DNA of 64,000 bases from Litoreibacter albidus (GTDB lineage: Bacteria; Pseudomonadota; Alphaproteobacteria; Rhodobacterales; Rhodobacteraceae). The stretch lies in the NCBI RefSeq assembly GCF_900107015.1, contig NZ_FNOI01000006.1, positions 62,001 to 126,000 of the forward strand, written 5' to 3'. Below are positions 16,777 to 24,928 of this stretch, piece after piece. The notes under the pieces were generated by a model. That model was not told the origin of the DNA and made no database searches. It saw nothing but the letters and a program-made list of their open reading frames with translations. Position 1 is the first letter of the stretch. Each line of letters begins with the position of its first letter. The position numbers and the translations under genes were made by a program.

Positions 16777-17661
16777 TTATTCCCCTTCGTTCAGGCGGAT
16801 GCCTTCGCGCTGCAAACGGTCGCGCAGCACATCAATTTCAATATCAAGATCGGTGCGACTATCGGACAGAAGTGCCTGATTTTTCGCGGTGAAATTTGCC
16901 TCAAGATCGTCAAGAAGCGAGGTGTAATCGGCTTTCACGGCCGGATCGCGGCCTTGGGCGTAGAGTTTGGCAAACTTGATCGTCGCGTCCTTCGCGCCCA
17001 GCAGGTAGACGCCCAGATAGCGCCGCGCGGAGGTCAGGTCGCGCGGATCGTTTTCCACCGTGCGAAAGAAGGCGCGGGCGGTGGCTTGGAACTGGTCCAC
17101 GCGGGCGGTCATCGTGCGGTCACCTGCGGTGGCGATTGCGTCGGTCATGGCGCTCAAGTGGCGTTCTGCCTCGTCCACGGCGCGGGCGACGCGGTCGGTT
17201 TGGAAGGTGTCGACGCCGTCCACCGCTTTGTCGCGCATCGGGTCAAAGCCGAAGGCGGTGAGGTGCAGGACCATGGCGATAATGCCGTAAAGGACGCCGT
17301 CCATCAGGGAGGTGTCAAAGGTGGCTGCACTGACGCCGAAGCCAAGTGCGACGGCCCCGAACAGCTTGCGCGGAATGGCGGGGCGGCGCGCAATCGTGCG
17401 CGACTCGTAGGCGTTTTGTGCGTCGATGCCTTCGCGTGTCAGCCATGCGCCAAGGGCAATCAGCGCGAAGGCGCCGATGGCCACGGCCATATCGGTTGCG
17501 CCGTCCCCGATTGAGGAGAACAGCAGCGGCAAGCCCGCGACGAACAGCAGGTTTGCGCGTGAGCGCCCGATGGCGGGCTTCTTGCCCGAGAACGGAGAGG
17601 GTTTGGGGGCGGTGGTGCCGCGACCGTCAGGGCTATACTGCCCGCCGAATTTTTGCGCCAT
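16777..17661 (-). CDS. XpaC-like (5-bromo-4-chloroindolyl phosphate hydrolysis family) membrane protein
   Basis: 294 residues: a polar Pro/Gly/Lys N-terminus, then about four hydrophobic segments between residues 35 and 135 (for example NLLFVAGLPLLFSS and MAVAIGAFALIALGAWL), followed by a helical cytoplasmic C-terminal half. This fits the XpaC family, which usually neighbours telA. The enzymatic name comes from an old indirect assay and should not be read as a phosphatase activity. Its ATG overlaps the stop of a 26-codon ORF upstream in ATGA, suggesting coupled translation. Confidence 0.8.
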   Translation of the reverse strand: MAQKFGGQYSPDGRGTTAPKPSPFSGKKPAIGRSRANLLFVAGLPLLFSSIGDGATDMAVAIGAFALIALGAWLTREGIDAQNAYESRTIARRPAIPRKLFGAVALGFGVSAATFDTSLMDGVLYGIIAMVLHLTAFGFDPMRDKAVDGVDTFQTDRVARAVDEAERHLSAMTDAIATAGDRTMTARVDQFQATARAFFRTVENDPRDLTSARRYLGVYLLGAKDATIKFAKLYAQGRDPAVKADYTSLLDDLEANFTAKNQALLSDSRTDLDIEIDVLRDRLQREGIRLNEGE

Positions 17662-17741
17662 CAGAGTATGCCCGCCGATGCCATGGCCACTAGGACCAAA
17701 AGCAGGACGTAAGAGATCTTTTGTAGTGCGTTGGCAGACAT
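17661..17741 (-). CDS. 26-residue putative membrane microprotein heading the XpaC-TelA operon
   Basis: The frame reads MSANALQKIS, then an uninterrupted hydrophobic stretch (YVLLLVLVAMASAGIL), a plausible single transmembrane helix. The ribosome-binding site GGGGGTGG lies four bases before the ATG at 17741 and is among the strongest in the window. The TGA overlaps the ATG of the XpaC-like gene (ATGA at 17660-17663 on the complementary strand). No other good start for the downstream gene was seen, so this may be a real small protein, a translational coupler, or both. I know of no named family. Confidence 0.6.
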   Translation of the reverse strand: MSANALQKISYVLLLVLVAMASAGIL

Positions 17742-17814
17742 ACCACCCCCGATGGCCGTTCCAGAATTACGTTGCACGGCAAACATAGGCATTTGCCGTG
17801 CAACTTACCAGAAG

Positions 17815-18639
17815 TCAGTGCGTACCGGTTTGCGTCCCGCGACGTTCCGTAGCCAGCTTTTTGGCGTAGCCGGACTGGATGATCTCTACCGCGAACAGCA
17901 CGATGACAGAGAAGTAGAATGTCGACTTGGACATGGGGATGATCGGGTAGCCGAAAACCATCAGCGCCAGATCGTCATTGTGCGTCGCGTGGGAGGCGGC
18001 AACACCTGCCTCGCCCAACAACACAACGCCAACGATGAGCAGGATGAACAAGCCGAGCACCTCATACATGCGGTTTTTCTGCAAGAACGTGGTGACCCCG
18101 TCCGCCAGCACCAGCATGGCCAGACCTGAGATCAGGATCGCGGCAGCCAGGACGGGAAAGACGTCGGTGATGGCGATCGCGGACAGGACCGAATCGAAGC
18201 TGAAGATCAGGTTCATGAACACGATCAGCCCGACCACCTTGGCGGCGGACTTGCCGGATTTTCCCTCTACGTCGTGGTCAAGGTGTTCCACCGACAGCAT
18301 GTGGCCGATTTCCTTGACCGCCGTATACATGATGAAAATGCCGCCAAAGACGAAAACGCAGGTGGCGAAGTTCACGCCGCCGGTCAGGATGCCCTCCCAC
18401 TCGAAGATGTAGAATGGCTCCGTCAGGGATCCCAAAAGCTCGACCATGGTGAACAGCAACACGATGCGCAGGGCCACCGCGATGATGATACCCCAGAACC
18501 GGACAGCCTTTTGATGTGCCACCGGTGCGCGTTGGCTTTCAATCGAAATGTAGAGAAGGTTGTCGAAGCCCAGCACTGCTTGCAAAAAGCAAAGCACCAG
18601 AAGATTGCCGATGTTTTCGACGGTTAGAAGTTCGGCCAT
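17815..18639 (-). CDS. TerC-family integral membrane protein
   Basis: 274 residues, about seven to eight hydrophobic segments. Family-typical acidic positions lie in the membrane: FLQAVLGFDNLLYIS near the start and NLIFSFDSVLSAIAITD in the middle. TerC proteins are linked to tellurite resistance and, in several bacteria, to manganese export or metal loading of secreted proteins. The ATG at 18639 is chosen because it has GGAGG seven bases upstream and is where the conserved region begins; a GTG at 18774 would add 45 unrelated residues. It ends 73 bases before the 26-residue ORF of the TelA operon and may be cotranscribed with it. Confidence 0.93.
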   Translation of the reverse strand: MAELLTVENIGNLLVLCFLQAVLGFDNLLYISIESQRAPVAHQKAVRFWGIIIAVALRIVLLFTMVELLGSLTEPFYIFEWEGILTGGVNFATCVFVFGGIFIMYTAVKEIGHMLSVEHLDHDVEGKSGKSAAKVVGLIVFMNLIFSFDSVLSAIAITDVFPVLAAAILISGLAMLVLADGVTTFLQKNRMYEVLGLFILLIVGVVLLGEAGVAASHATHNDDLALMVFGYPIIPMSKSTFYFSVIVLFAVEIIQSGYAKKLATERRGTQTGTH

Positions 18640-18853
18640 GAAATCATGCCTCCATAGGTTCGCGTTGGCTTTAGGGATACAGAACACTGGGGCGGGGGCA
18701 AGGTTTCTGAAGCACTTTGGGTGCGCGGTTTCGCTGGCGCGCGCAGGGAAAGGCGTCATTTCCTTAGGTGCCACTTCGCAGTCGTGCTAATATCTGCGGC
18801 ATTCCAATACCGAATATCTTTTTATGTGAACTTCTATTTGCCGGAGTACCGAG

Positions 18854-19801
18854 ATGAGTGATTTTTGGAAGCAAGCCGCCACTGACGCCAAAGATGGCGC
18901 AGCGGCCTACAAGAAAGCCAAGGCCAAGAAAGATCAGGTCAAGGGCATACTGGATGACATTACCAAGCTGCATTCAGTCGCGTCGCATCTTCTGGAATAC
19001 AACACCAGCAGCTCCTCGGTGCTGCTGAAATTCGCGTTTGAAGGTGTGGAACGGCTGGCGAATAAATACGGCGGGAATGCGCCCGTGTTGAATTTTTTCT
19101 TCCGGTATCACAAACCGCATGTGGACCTGCTGGCCAACGTCCTTCGGGGGCGTAACGAGGCAGAGTTTGCAGTTAAGTGGCAGCAGGGCGCGGAGAAAAT
19201 CTCCAAGCGGGTCGAAGGGACGGTGAAAGAGCTGGTCGCCAAGAACGGCTTTGCTGGCCCAATGTTGAACGAAAACGGCAAGCTTTCGTCGAACCTGCCG
19301 CGCGCGTTTCGCGACTTTTGCGAGGCGGATGCCGATGACACCAGCACCGACGCGCGCGCCGCACGAGAAATGGCCGAAGTGCCCCGATCCCAGCGTTGGA
19401 TAGATAGCGAAAGGGAGCGGCTTGGCGTGATCATTTTGCATAATGCCCGCGACATCGCGGGGGCCTATTTAACGATCGCTGCAGAGGTTGAGAAGTTTTC
19501 CAAATCGGTGACGCAGGCGAGCAAGGTCTTCCGAAAACTCAACAAGGGCGACACGGACAGCGATTCTGTTTTCGGCAGCGCTGCCGACTACGCCATGCAG
19601 TCGGGGGCGTATGCGGCGGGCGGGACCCGCCCGGGAAGTCAGGCGTTCGAAGAGGTGCAGATGTTTACGAGTGGGAACCATGTGAAGACCCCCTCGTTCC
19701 AGCGCATGGGGCGTTCCTACCGCGATATGAGAGTGCTATCAGAAAACTGGAAGCAATGGGCAAAATCGGTCGGGCAGGGGAGCCACCTGAACATGTACTG
19801 A
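18854..19801 (+). CDS. Uncharacterised 315-residue protein
   Basis: I do not recognise this protein. The first 40 residues are Lys/Ala-rich and helical (AYKKAKAKKDQVKGIL). A more hydrophobic helical region follows (about 40-110) without clear transmembrane segments, then a charged middle and a Gly/Ser-rich C-terminal part (AGGTRPGSQAF). There is no signal peptide or enzymatic motif. A GGAG-type ribosome-binding site precedes the ATG at 18854. It is divergent from terC and lies next to the TelA-type operon, so a link to that system is possible but unproven. The lack of motifs and clear domain boundaries leaves a scaffold, an immunity-type protein or a filament-forming protein all open. Confidence 0.75.
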   Translation: MSDFWKQAATDAKDGAAAYKKAKAKKDQVKGILDDITKLHSVASHLLEYNTSSSSVLLKFAFEGVERLANKYGGNAPVLNFFFRYHKPHVDLLANVLRGRNEAEFAVKWQQGAEKISKRVEGTVKELVAKNGFAGPMLNENGKLSSNLPRAFRDFCEADADDTSTDARAAREMAEVPRSQRWIDSERERLGVIILHNARDIAGAYLTIAAEVEKFSKSVTQASKVFRKLNKGDTDSDSVFGSAADYAMQSGAYAAGGTRPGSQAFEEVQMFTSGNHVKTPSFQRMGRSYRDMRVLSENWKQWAKSVGQGSHLNMY

Positions 19802-19825
19802 TGTCGCGGCGTGGCGCAATTCGCG

Positions 19826-20614
19826 TTAGTTGCGGCGGCGTGACTGGGCTGGCTTCTTTTTCAACATCGGCTTTTCATTGTCTTCGCGCATGCCAAGCTG
19901 CTCGCGTAGCACGCGGCCTTTGACTTCCTCGAACTCGCCAGGTTTCAGGTCGTTCAGGCGGAAGGGGCCGTAACTGATGCGGATCAGGCGGTTCACTTTT
20001 AGGCCGACTTCGCCCATCGCACGCCGGATTTCACGGTTTTTGCCCTCGCGGATGCCAACGGTCAGCCAAGCGTTCGCGCCTTGCTGGCGGTCGATGGAGA
20101 CCTCCATAGGCTGGAATTTTTCCCCTTCGGACATCACGCCACGGCGCAGCGGCTCTAGCGTGTGGTCTTCTGGCGTGCCGTTCACGCGGACGCGGTATTT
20201 GCGCATCCAGCCTGTGGAGGGCAGTTCCAGCTGGCGCTTTAGGGCGCCGTCGTTGGTGAGAAGCAATAACCCCTCGGAGTTGATATCGAGACGGCCCACG
20301 CTCACCACGCGGGGCAGGGCGCCGCGCAGCGCGTCAAACACGGTGTCGCGGCCTTTTTCGTCGGATTCGGAGGTCACCAAGCCCAAGGGCTTGTGGTAGC
20401 GCCACAGGCGTGTCGGCTCCGGCTCTGCTAATGGTTTGCCGTCGACGACGATTTCATCGCTGGAGGTGACATTGAGGGCTGGCGACAAGATTTGCTTGCC
20501 GTTCACGGTGACGCGGCCAGCTTCAATCATTGCCTCTGCGCCACGTCGCGATGCGACGCCTGCGCGGGCCAGAACTTTTGCGATACGATCGCCTTTGGGT
20601 GTCTCGGTGCTCAT
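19826..20614 (-). CDS. rluB: 23S rRNA pseudouridine synthase RluB-like
   Basis: 262 residues. An S4 RNA-binding domain (about 8-65: KVLARAGVASRRGAEAMIEAG, quoted in part) precedes a RsuA/RluB-type catalytic domain with GRLDINSEGLLLLTNDG, in which the Asp is the conserved catalytic residue, and EGKNREIRRAM. The C-terminal tail is very basic. RluB isomerises U2605 in 23S rRNA; RluE/RluF-like specificity is less likely, but site assignment is by family resemblance. It diverges from tadA with 53 bases between them. Confidence 0.9.
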   Translation of the reverse strand: MSTETPKGDRIAKVLARAGVASRRGAEAMIEAGRVTVNGKQILSPALNVTSSDEIVVDGKPLAEPEPTRLWRYHKPLGLVTSESDEKGRDTVFDALRGALPRVVSVGRLDINSEGLLLLTNDGALKRQLELPSTGWMRKYRVRVNGTPEDHTLEPLRRGVMSEGEKFQPMEVSIDRQQGANAWLTVGIREGKNREIRRAMGEVGLKVNRLIRISYGPFRLNDLKPGEFEEVKGRVLREQLGMREDNEKPMLKKKPAQSRRRN

Positions 20615-20667
20615 GCAAGTGGGCCTACGCCCTTGGCGTGGCCTTGTGAAGGGGGTATCCGACAGAC

Positions 20668-21117
20668 ATGATGTTTACGTCGCATATGGAACTGGCCCTG
20701 CAAGAGGCAAAACACGCCGCAGATCGCGGTGAGGTGCCGGTGGGGGCTGTGGTTGTGTCGAAGGACGGCGTGGTGCTGGCATCCGCCGGGAACCGAACGC
20801 GGGAATTAAGCGACCCGTCCGCCCACGCTGAGATGCTGGCAATTCGCGACGCTTGCGCCGCCCTTGGGTCAGAGCGCCTCATCGGGTGCGACCTATACGT
20901 GACGTTGGAGCCATGCGCGATGTGCGCGGGGGTGATCGCGGCGGCCCGTGTGGCGCGGGTGTATTACGGGGCGTCTGACCCGAAGTCCGGCGGCACGGCA
21001 CATGGTGCGCGGGTCTTCACACACGCGCAGGCCCACCACACACCGGAAGTTTACGACGGGATTGACGCGGACCGCTGCGAGGCGCTGCTGACCGCGTTTT
21101 TTGCCGCGCGCCGGTAG
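20668..21117 (+). CDS. tadA: tRNA-specific adenosine deaminase
   Basis: 149 residues of the cytidine-deaminase fold. It converts A34 to inosine in tRNA-Arg(ACG). The zinc site is complete: His53-Ala-Glu55 in SAHAEML, and Cys83 and Cys86 in EPCAMCAG. The start could be 20668, 20671 or 20686; GGGGG at 20651 lies closer to the first, and the conserved MELALQEA begins at the last. Downstream is a 128-base intergenic region and then gatC. Confidence 0.94.
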   Translation: MMFTSHMELALQEAKHAADRGEVPVGAVVVSKDGVVLASAGNRTRELSDPSAHAEMLAIRDACAALGSERLIGCDLYVTLEPCAMCAGVIAAARVARVYYGASDPKSGGTAHGARVFTHAQAHHTPEVYDGIDADRCEALLTAFFAARR

Positions 21118-21245
21118 GGCCTTGCGTCTGAAACTCGCGAATGGGGCGGTAAAAGCTGCGCCACAGCTTATGCGCTGCGACTCTGGCGCTTGAAGCCAGC
21201 CATGGGCGGCGCTAAACGGGGGGCAAGTTTGGCAAGGAGATTTTC

Positions 21246-21533
21246 ATGTCCATCGACATCACGACCGCCGCCCGTGTGGCAAAGCTGGCCCGCATTGCGG
21301 TGCCGCAAGACGACCTGCCAAAGCTCGCCGATGAGCTGAACGGCATTATCGCGTTCATGGAACAGCTCAACGAGGTTGATGTTGACGGTGTGGAGCCGAT
21401 GACATCCGTGACCCCGCAGCGCCTGACCCGCCGCGAGGATGTGGTGACGGATGGATCACAGCAAGAGGCTGTGTTGAAGAACGCGCCCGACGCGCGTGAG
21501 GGCTTCTTTGCAGTGCCGAAGGTGGTGGAATAA
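21246..21533 (+). CDS. gatC: Aspartyl/glutamyl-tRNA amidotransferase subunit C
   Basis: 95 residues, the standard GatC length. This small linker subunit wraps between GatA and GatB in the complex that converts Glu-tRNA(Gln) and Asp-tRNA(Asn) to the amides. Motifs include [35 protein letters not shown] (in part) and a C-terminal [10 protein letters not shown] good AAGGAGA precedes the start. Its TAA overlaps the gatA ATG by one base (TAATG). gatB is not in the window. Confidence 0.96.
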   Translation: MSIDITTAARVAKLARIAVPQDDLPKLADELNGIIAFMEQLNEVDVDGVEPMTSVTPQRLTRREDVVTDGSQQEAVLKNAPDAREGFFAVPKVVE

Positions 21534-23014
21534 TGACTGATCTGAACACATTCGGCATCGCGGATGCCCGCGACGCACTGCGCAAAGGTGACGTGACATC
21601 ACTTGAGCTGACCGAAGCCTGCCTTGGCGCGATTGAAACCTCGGGCGCGTTGAACGCTTTCGTGCATAACACCCCTGAGATCGCACGCACCCAAGCCGCA
21701 GCGGCGGACGCGCGGATCAAGGCTGGCGACGCGCCGGACATGTGCGGCATCCCGCTGGGTATTAAGGATTTGTTCTGCACCAAGGGCGTGCCAGGGCAGG
21801 CGGCATCGCGCATTCTGGAAGGCTTCAAGCCGGAATACGAGAGCACTATCACGCAACAGTTGTGGGACGCGGGCTCCGTAATGCTGGGAAAGCTGAACAT
21901 GGACGAATTCGCCATGGGCTCCTCCAATGAAACCTCGGTTTATGGCGACGCTGTGAACCCGTGGAAGGTCGATGACCGCAAGCTGACACCGGGCGGCTCG
22001 TCCGGTGGGTCCGCTGCGGCCGTGGCCGCTGATTTGTGCATGGCGGCGACGGGTACCGACACGGGGGGCTCCATCCGTCAGCCAGCGGCGTTTGCGGGGA
22101 TTACGGGGCTGAAGCCGACCTACGGGCGGTGCTCGCGCTGGGGCGTTGTGGCCTTCGCGTCCTCGCTTGACCAAGCAGGCCCGATGACCAAATCCGTGCG
22201 CGATGCGGCAATCATGCTGGGCGCTATGGCGGGACATGACGCCAAGGATTCTACCAGCGCAGAGTTGGCCGTGCCTGATTTTGAGGCGGCTTTGACAGGC
22301 GACATTCGCGGCAAGAAAATCGGTATCCCCAAGGAATACCGGATGGAGGGCATGCCGCAAGAGATCGAGCAGCTTTGGGCCGACGGCACCGCGATGCTGA
22401 AAGACGCAGGCGCCGAGATCGTCGACATCACCCTGCCGCACACCAAATATGCGCTGCCCGCTTATTACGTTGTGGCACCGGCTGAGGCGTCGTCCAACCT
22501 TGCACGCTATGACGGTGTGCGCTTTGGACATCGCGCGAAGATCGGCCAAGGCGACGGCATCACCGAGATGTATGAAAAGACCCGCGCCGAAGGGTTTGGC
22601 CCTGAGGTGCAACGCCGCGTGATGATCGGCACCTACGTGCTGAGCGCCGGTTTCTACGATGCGTATTACAACCGCGCGCGTAAGGTGCGGTCCTTGATCA
22701 AGAAGGACTTCGAGGATGTGTTCGCGCAAGGCGTTGACGCGATCCTGACGCCTGCGACCCCGTCGGCGGCATTCGGTCTGGGCGAGATGGCAGAAGCCGA
22801 TCCGGTTCAAATGTACCTCAACGATGTGTTCACGGTGACGGTGAACTTGGCGGGTTTGCCGGGTATCGCGGTGCCAGTAGGGCTGGATAAGCAAGGGCTT
22901 CCGCTGGGGCTGCAACTGATCGGGCGTCCGTGGGAAGAGGGCGATTTGCTAAACACCGCCTATGCGTTGGAGCAGGCGGCAGGCTTTGTAGCGAAACCCG
23001 CCAAATGGTGGTAA
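21533..23014 (+). CDS. gatA: Aspartyl/glutamyl-tRNA amidotransferase subunit A
   Basis: 493 residues of the amidase-signature family. The Ser-cisSer-Lys triad can be read directly: Lys78 in GIKDLF, cis-Ser156 in PGGSSGGSA and nucleophile Ser180 in DTGGSIRQP. The subunit hydrolyses glutamine and channels ammonia to GatB. Translational coupling to gatC is indicated by the TAATG overlap. It ends with the usual [16 protein letters not shown] tail. A lipoprotein gene follows at 23049. Confidence 0.97.
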   Translation: MTDLNTFGIADARDALRKGDVTSLELTEACLGAIETSGALNAFVHNTPEIARTQAAAADARIKAGDAPDMCGIPLGIKDLFCTKGVPGQAASRILEGFKPEYESTITQQLWDAGSVMLGKLNMDEFAMGSSNETSVYGDAVNPWKVDDRKLTPGGSSGGSAAAVAADLCMAATGTDTGGSIRQPAAFAGITGLKPTYGRCSRWGVVAFASSLDQAGPMTKSVRDAAIMLGAMAGHDAKDSTSAELAVPDFEAALTGDIRGKKIGIPKEYRMEGMPQEIEQLWADGTAMLKDAGAEIVDITLPHTKYALPAYYVVAPAEASSNLARYDGVRFGHRAKIGQGDGITEMYEKTRAEGFGPEVQRRVMIGTYVLSAGFYDAYYNRARKVRSLIKKDFEDVFAQGVDAILTPATPSAAFGLGEMAEADPVQMYLNDVFTVTVNLAGLPGIAVPVGLDKQGLPLGLQLIGRPWEEGDLLNTAYALEQAAGFVAKPAKWW

Positions 23015-23048
23015 GCCTTCCGGCAACTTGGAAGAAGTGAGACTTGTG

Positions 23049-23768
23049 ATGCGTGGTTTGTGTGCAGTTTTGGTTGTGGCTGGCGTTGCGGCGTGTACGT
23101 CGTCGGTGCCGGATAGCGGTGCGGGCGTCGGCTTTGATGACTATGACACCTATCTGTCCGAAAAGCAGGCGCGTGACGCAGAGCTACGCGCGCAGCGCTC
23201 TGGTGCACAGACCATCGCGCCGCCAAGCGCCTCCGCAGCGACAACGCCAGAGCAGCAGACCGCACGCGACGCGGTGGCAGCGGTGCGCGGCACGGGCGCG
23301 GGCCAGCAAGGGCGTGGCGAAAGCGTACCCGCAGGCATCCGCAACACCTCACCGAACGCACCCGACCTGAACAACCCGTCCATTTCGGACGAGCAGAACT
23401 TTGAAGCGGTGTCATCGCGTCAGAGCATCGAAAGCGACGCGGCGCGCCGCCGCGCGCAAAGTGCGCAGTACGAGGTGATTGCACCCAAAGCGATCCCGTC
23501 GCGCCCAGGCCGCGACGCGCAAACGCCGATTGAGTTCGCCTTGGCAACGACCCACCCTGTGGGTCAGAAGACCTACCGCCGCTCCGTCTTGTCGACGAAC
23601 AAGGCCGCAAAAGTTTGCGCGGGCTACACGTCATCGGAGTTGGCACAGGATGCGTTCTTGAAGGCTGGCGGCCCACAAAAGGACAAGCTGGGCGTTGACC
23701 CAGACGGCGACGGCTACGCTTGTGGTTGGTCGCCGGTGAAGTACCGTACGATCGCCAAGCGAGGCTAG
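23049..23768 (+). CDS. Lipoprotein with C-terminal Excalibur-like calcium-binding motif
   Basis: 239 residues. A lipoprotein signal ends at VAAC (about 12-15). A long disordered, Ala/Ser/Gln/Arg-rich linker follows (30-170). The compact C-terminus contains CAGYTSSELAQDAFLKAGG and GVDPDGDGYACGWSP, which match the Excalibur DxDxDGxxC motif, a predicted extracellular calcium site. ATG 23049 starts the signal peptide; an upstream TTG gives no better reading. It precedes the amidase gene by four bases and may act in cell-wall or envelope work, but its function is unknown. Confidence 0.8.
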   Translation: MRGLCAVLVVAGVAACTSSVPDSGAGVGFDDYDTYLSEKQARDAELRAQRSGAQTIAPPSASAATTPEQQTARDAVAAVRGTGAGQQGRGESVPAGIRNTSPNAPDLNNPSISDEQNFEAVSSRQSIESDAARRRAQSAQYEVIAPKAIPSRPGRDAQTPIEFALATTHPVGQKTYRRSVLSTNKAAKVCAGYTSSELAQDAFLKAGGPQKDKLGVDPDGDGYACGWSPVKYRTIAKRG

Positions 23769-23772
23769 CGGC

Positions 23773-24462
23773 GTGACGCCGGACTGGCGCCCGTCGCCGA
23801 ACTTCGGCGCGCGCAAAGGCGGTGCCGTCCCTGAGCTTATTGTGCTGCACTACACGGCGATGGAGAGTTGCGACGCGGCTTGCCGCACGCTGTGCAACCC
23901 TGAAAACGAGGTCTCCGCGCATTACCTGATCGGGCCGGATGGCCATGTGATCCAGATGGTGGAGGAAAGCCAGCGGGCGTGGCACGCAGGTGCTGGCACA
24001 TGGCAGGGGCGGGGCGACGTGAATTCGCGCTCCATCGGGATAGAGATGTCGAACACGGGGTTTGCACCCTTTGCTGCGCCGCTTTTCAATAGTTTGGAAG
24101 TTTTGCTGCGCCAGATCATGACGCGGTGGGACATTGCGGCGTCGGGCATCATCGCGCATTCCGACTTTGCACCCGGTCGTAAAATTGATCCGGGTAAGCG
24201 GTTCGATTGGCAGCGGCTGGCCCGTCAGGGCTTGGCCGTCTGGCCCCGTGCGCTGGAGGCTGCCGCGCCTGACATGGCGCGCTTTCGCGCGGCGGCAGTG
24301 TCGTTTGGCTATCCCGTGGACGCAGAGCCGGAGGTTCTTTTGGCCAGCTTCAGGCTAAGGTTCAACCCGACCGCCTGCGGGGCGCTTTGCGCGCGCGATG
24401 TGGCGTTGGCGGAGGCGCTGGCGCGTGAGTTCGGGATTGACCAAGCGGGCGCGGGGGCGTAG
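23773..24462 (+). CDS. N-acetylmuramoyl-L-alanine amidase, AmpD type
   Basis: 229 residues with an Amidase_2 domain (about 15-150). Zinc ligands are His26 in LHYTAM and the distal His in IIAHSDFAPGRKIDPG, where the Asp is also conserved; GIEMSNTGF supplies the central region. A C-terminal peptidoglycan-binding-like segment follows (about 165-225). The start is GTG at 23773, four bases after the lipoprotein stop. No signal peptide is visible, suggesting cytoplasmic action as in AmpD, which trims recycled anhydro-muropeptides. Confidence 0.88.
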   Translation: MTPDWRPSPNFGARKGGAVPELIVLHYTAMESCDAACRTLCNPENEVSAHYLIGPDGHVIQMVEESQRAWHAGAGTWQGRGDVNSRSIGIEMSNTGFAPFAAPLFNSLEVLLRQIMTRWDIAASGIIAHSDFAPGRKIDPGKRFDWQRLARQGLAVWPRALEAAAPDMARFRAAAVSFGYPVDAEPEVLLASFRLRFNPTACGALCARDVALAEALAREFGIDQAGAGA

Positions 24463-24470
24463 GCGGGACG

Positions 24471-24855
24471 TCGCGCGGAGGGCTGGATGGCCGCGGGCCT
24501 TTTGGCCCGAGGAAAGTCCGGACTCCACAAGGCAACGGTGCCGGGTAACGCCCGGGCGGAGCAATCCGACGGAAAGCGCCACAGAGAAGAAACTGCCCCC
24601 GTATATCGGGGGTGAGGGTGAAACGGTGGGGTAAGAGCCCACCGCGCCGCTGGCAACAGGGGCGGCAAGGCAAGCCCCACCGGGAGCAATGCCAAATAGG
24701 AACCGCGTGAAGGCCTCGGCCTTCGGGGATGCTTTGTCCCCAGCAGGTTCGGGTTGGCAGCTAGAGGGCCACGGGCAACCGTGGCTTTAGATGAATGGTC
24801 ATCCAGAGGGGGCAACCCCTTGGACAAAATCCGGCTTACAGGCCCTCCGCGCATA
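24471..24855 (+). ncRNA. rnpB: RNase P RNA
   Basis: Contains the conserved CR-I block GAGGAAAGTCCGGACTCCAC near 24509-24528 and, at the 3' end, AAATCCGGCTTACAGGCC. The ends pair perfectly: GCGCGGAGGGC (24473-24483) with GCCCTCCGCGC (24842-24852), forming helix P1. At about 385 bases the size suits an alphaproteobacterial type-A RNA. It is the catalytic part of RNase P, which matures tRNA 5' ends. The precise transcript ends are estimated from P1. Confidence 0.95.
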
Positions 24856-24871
24856 TCTAACCTAGCCAAAA

Positions 24872-24889
24872 TGAGCCGCTTTTGCGGCC
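24872..24889 (-). terminator. Weak candidate terminator between rnpB and ggt
   Basis: GCCGC (24875-24879), TTTT, GCGGC (24884-24888) forms a short hairpin followed, on the minus strand, by TCATTTT. It could end the ggt transcript. The stem is only five pairs, so support is modest. Confidence 0.35.
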
Positions 24890-24928
24890 CACCATGCCTT
24901 ATCTGCACTGCTTTTCGGGGTTATTTGC

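Noticed and set aside
18640-18774. N-terminal extension of TerC from a GTG at 18774
   Set aside because: The added 45 residues do not resemble the family, while the ATG at 18639 has a strong GGAGG and starts the conserved region.
22960-24159. 399-codon leftward open frame over the lipoprotein and amidase genes
   Set aside because: Antisense to two genes with clear signals (lipobox, amidase zinc site); the translation is Arg/Ser/Pro-rich without motifs.
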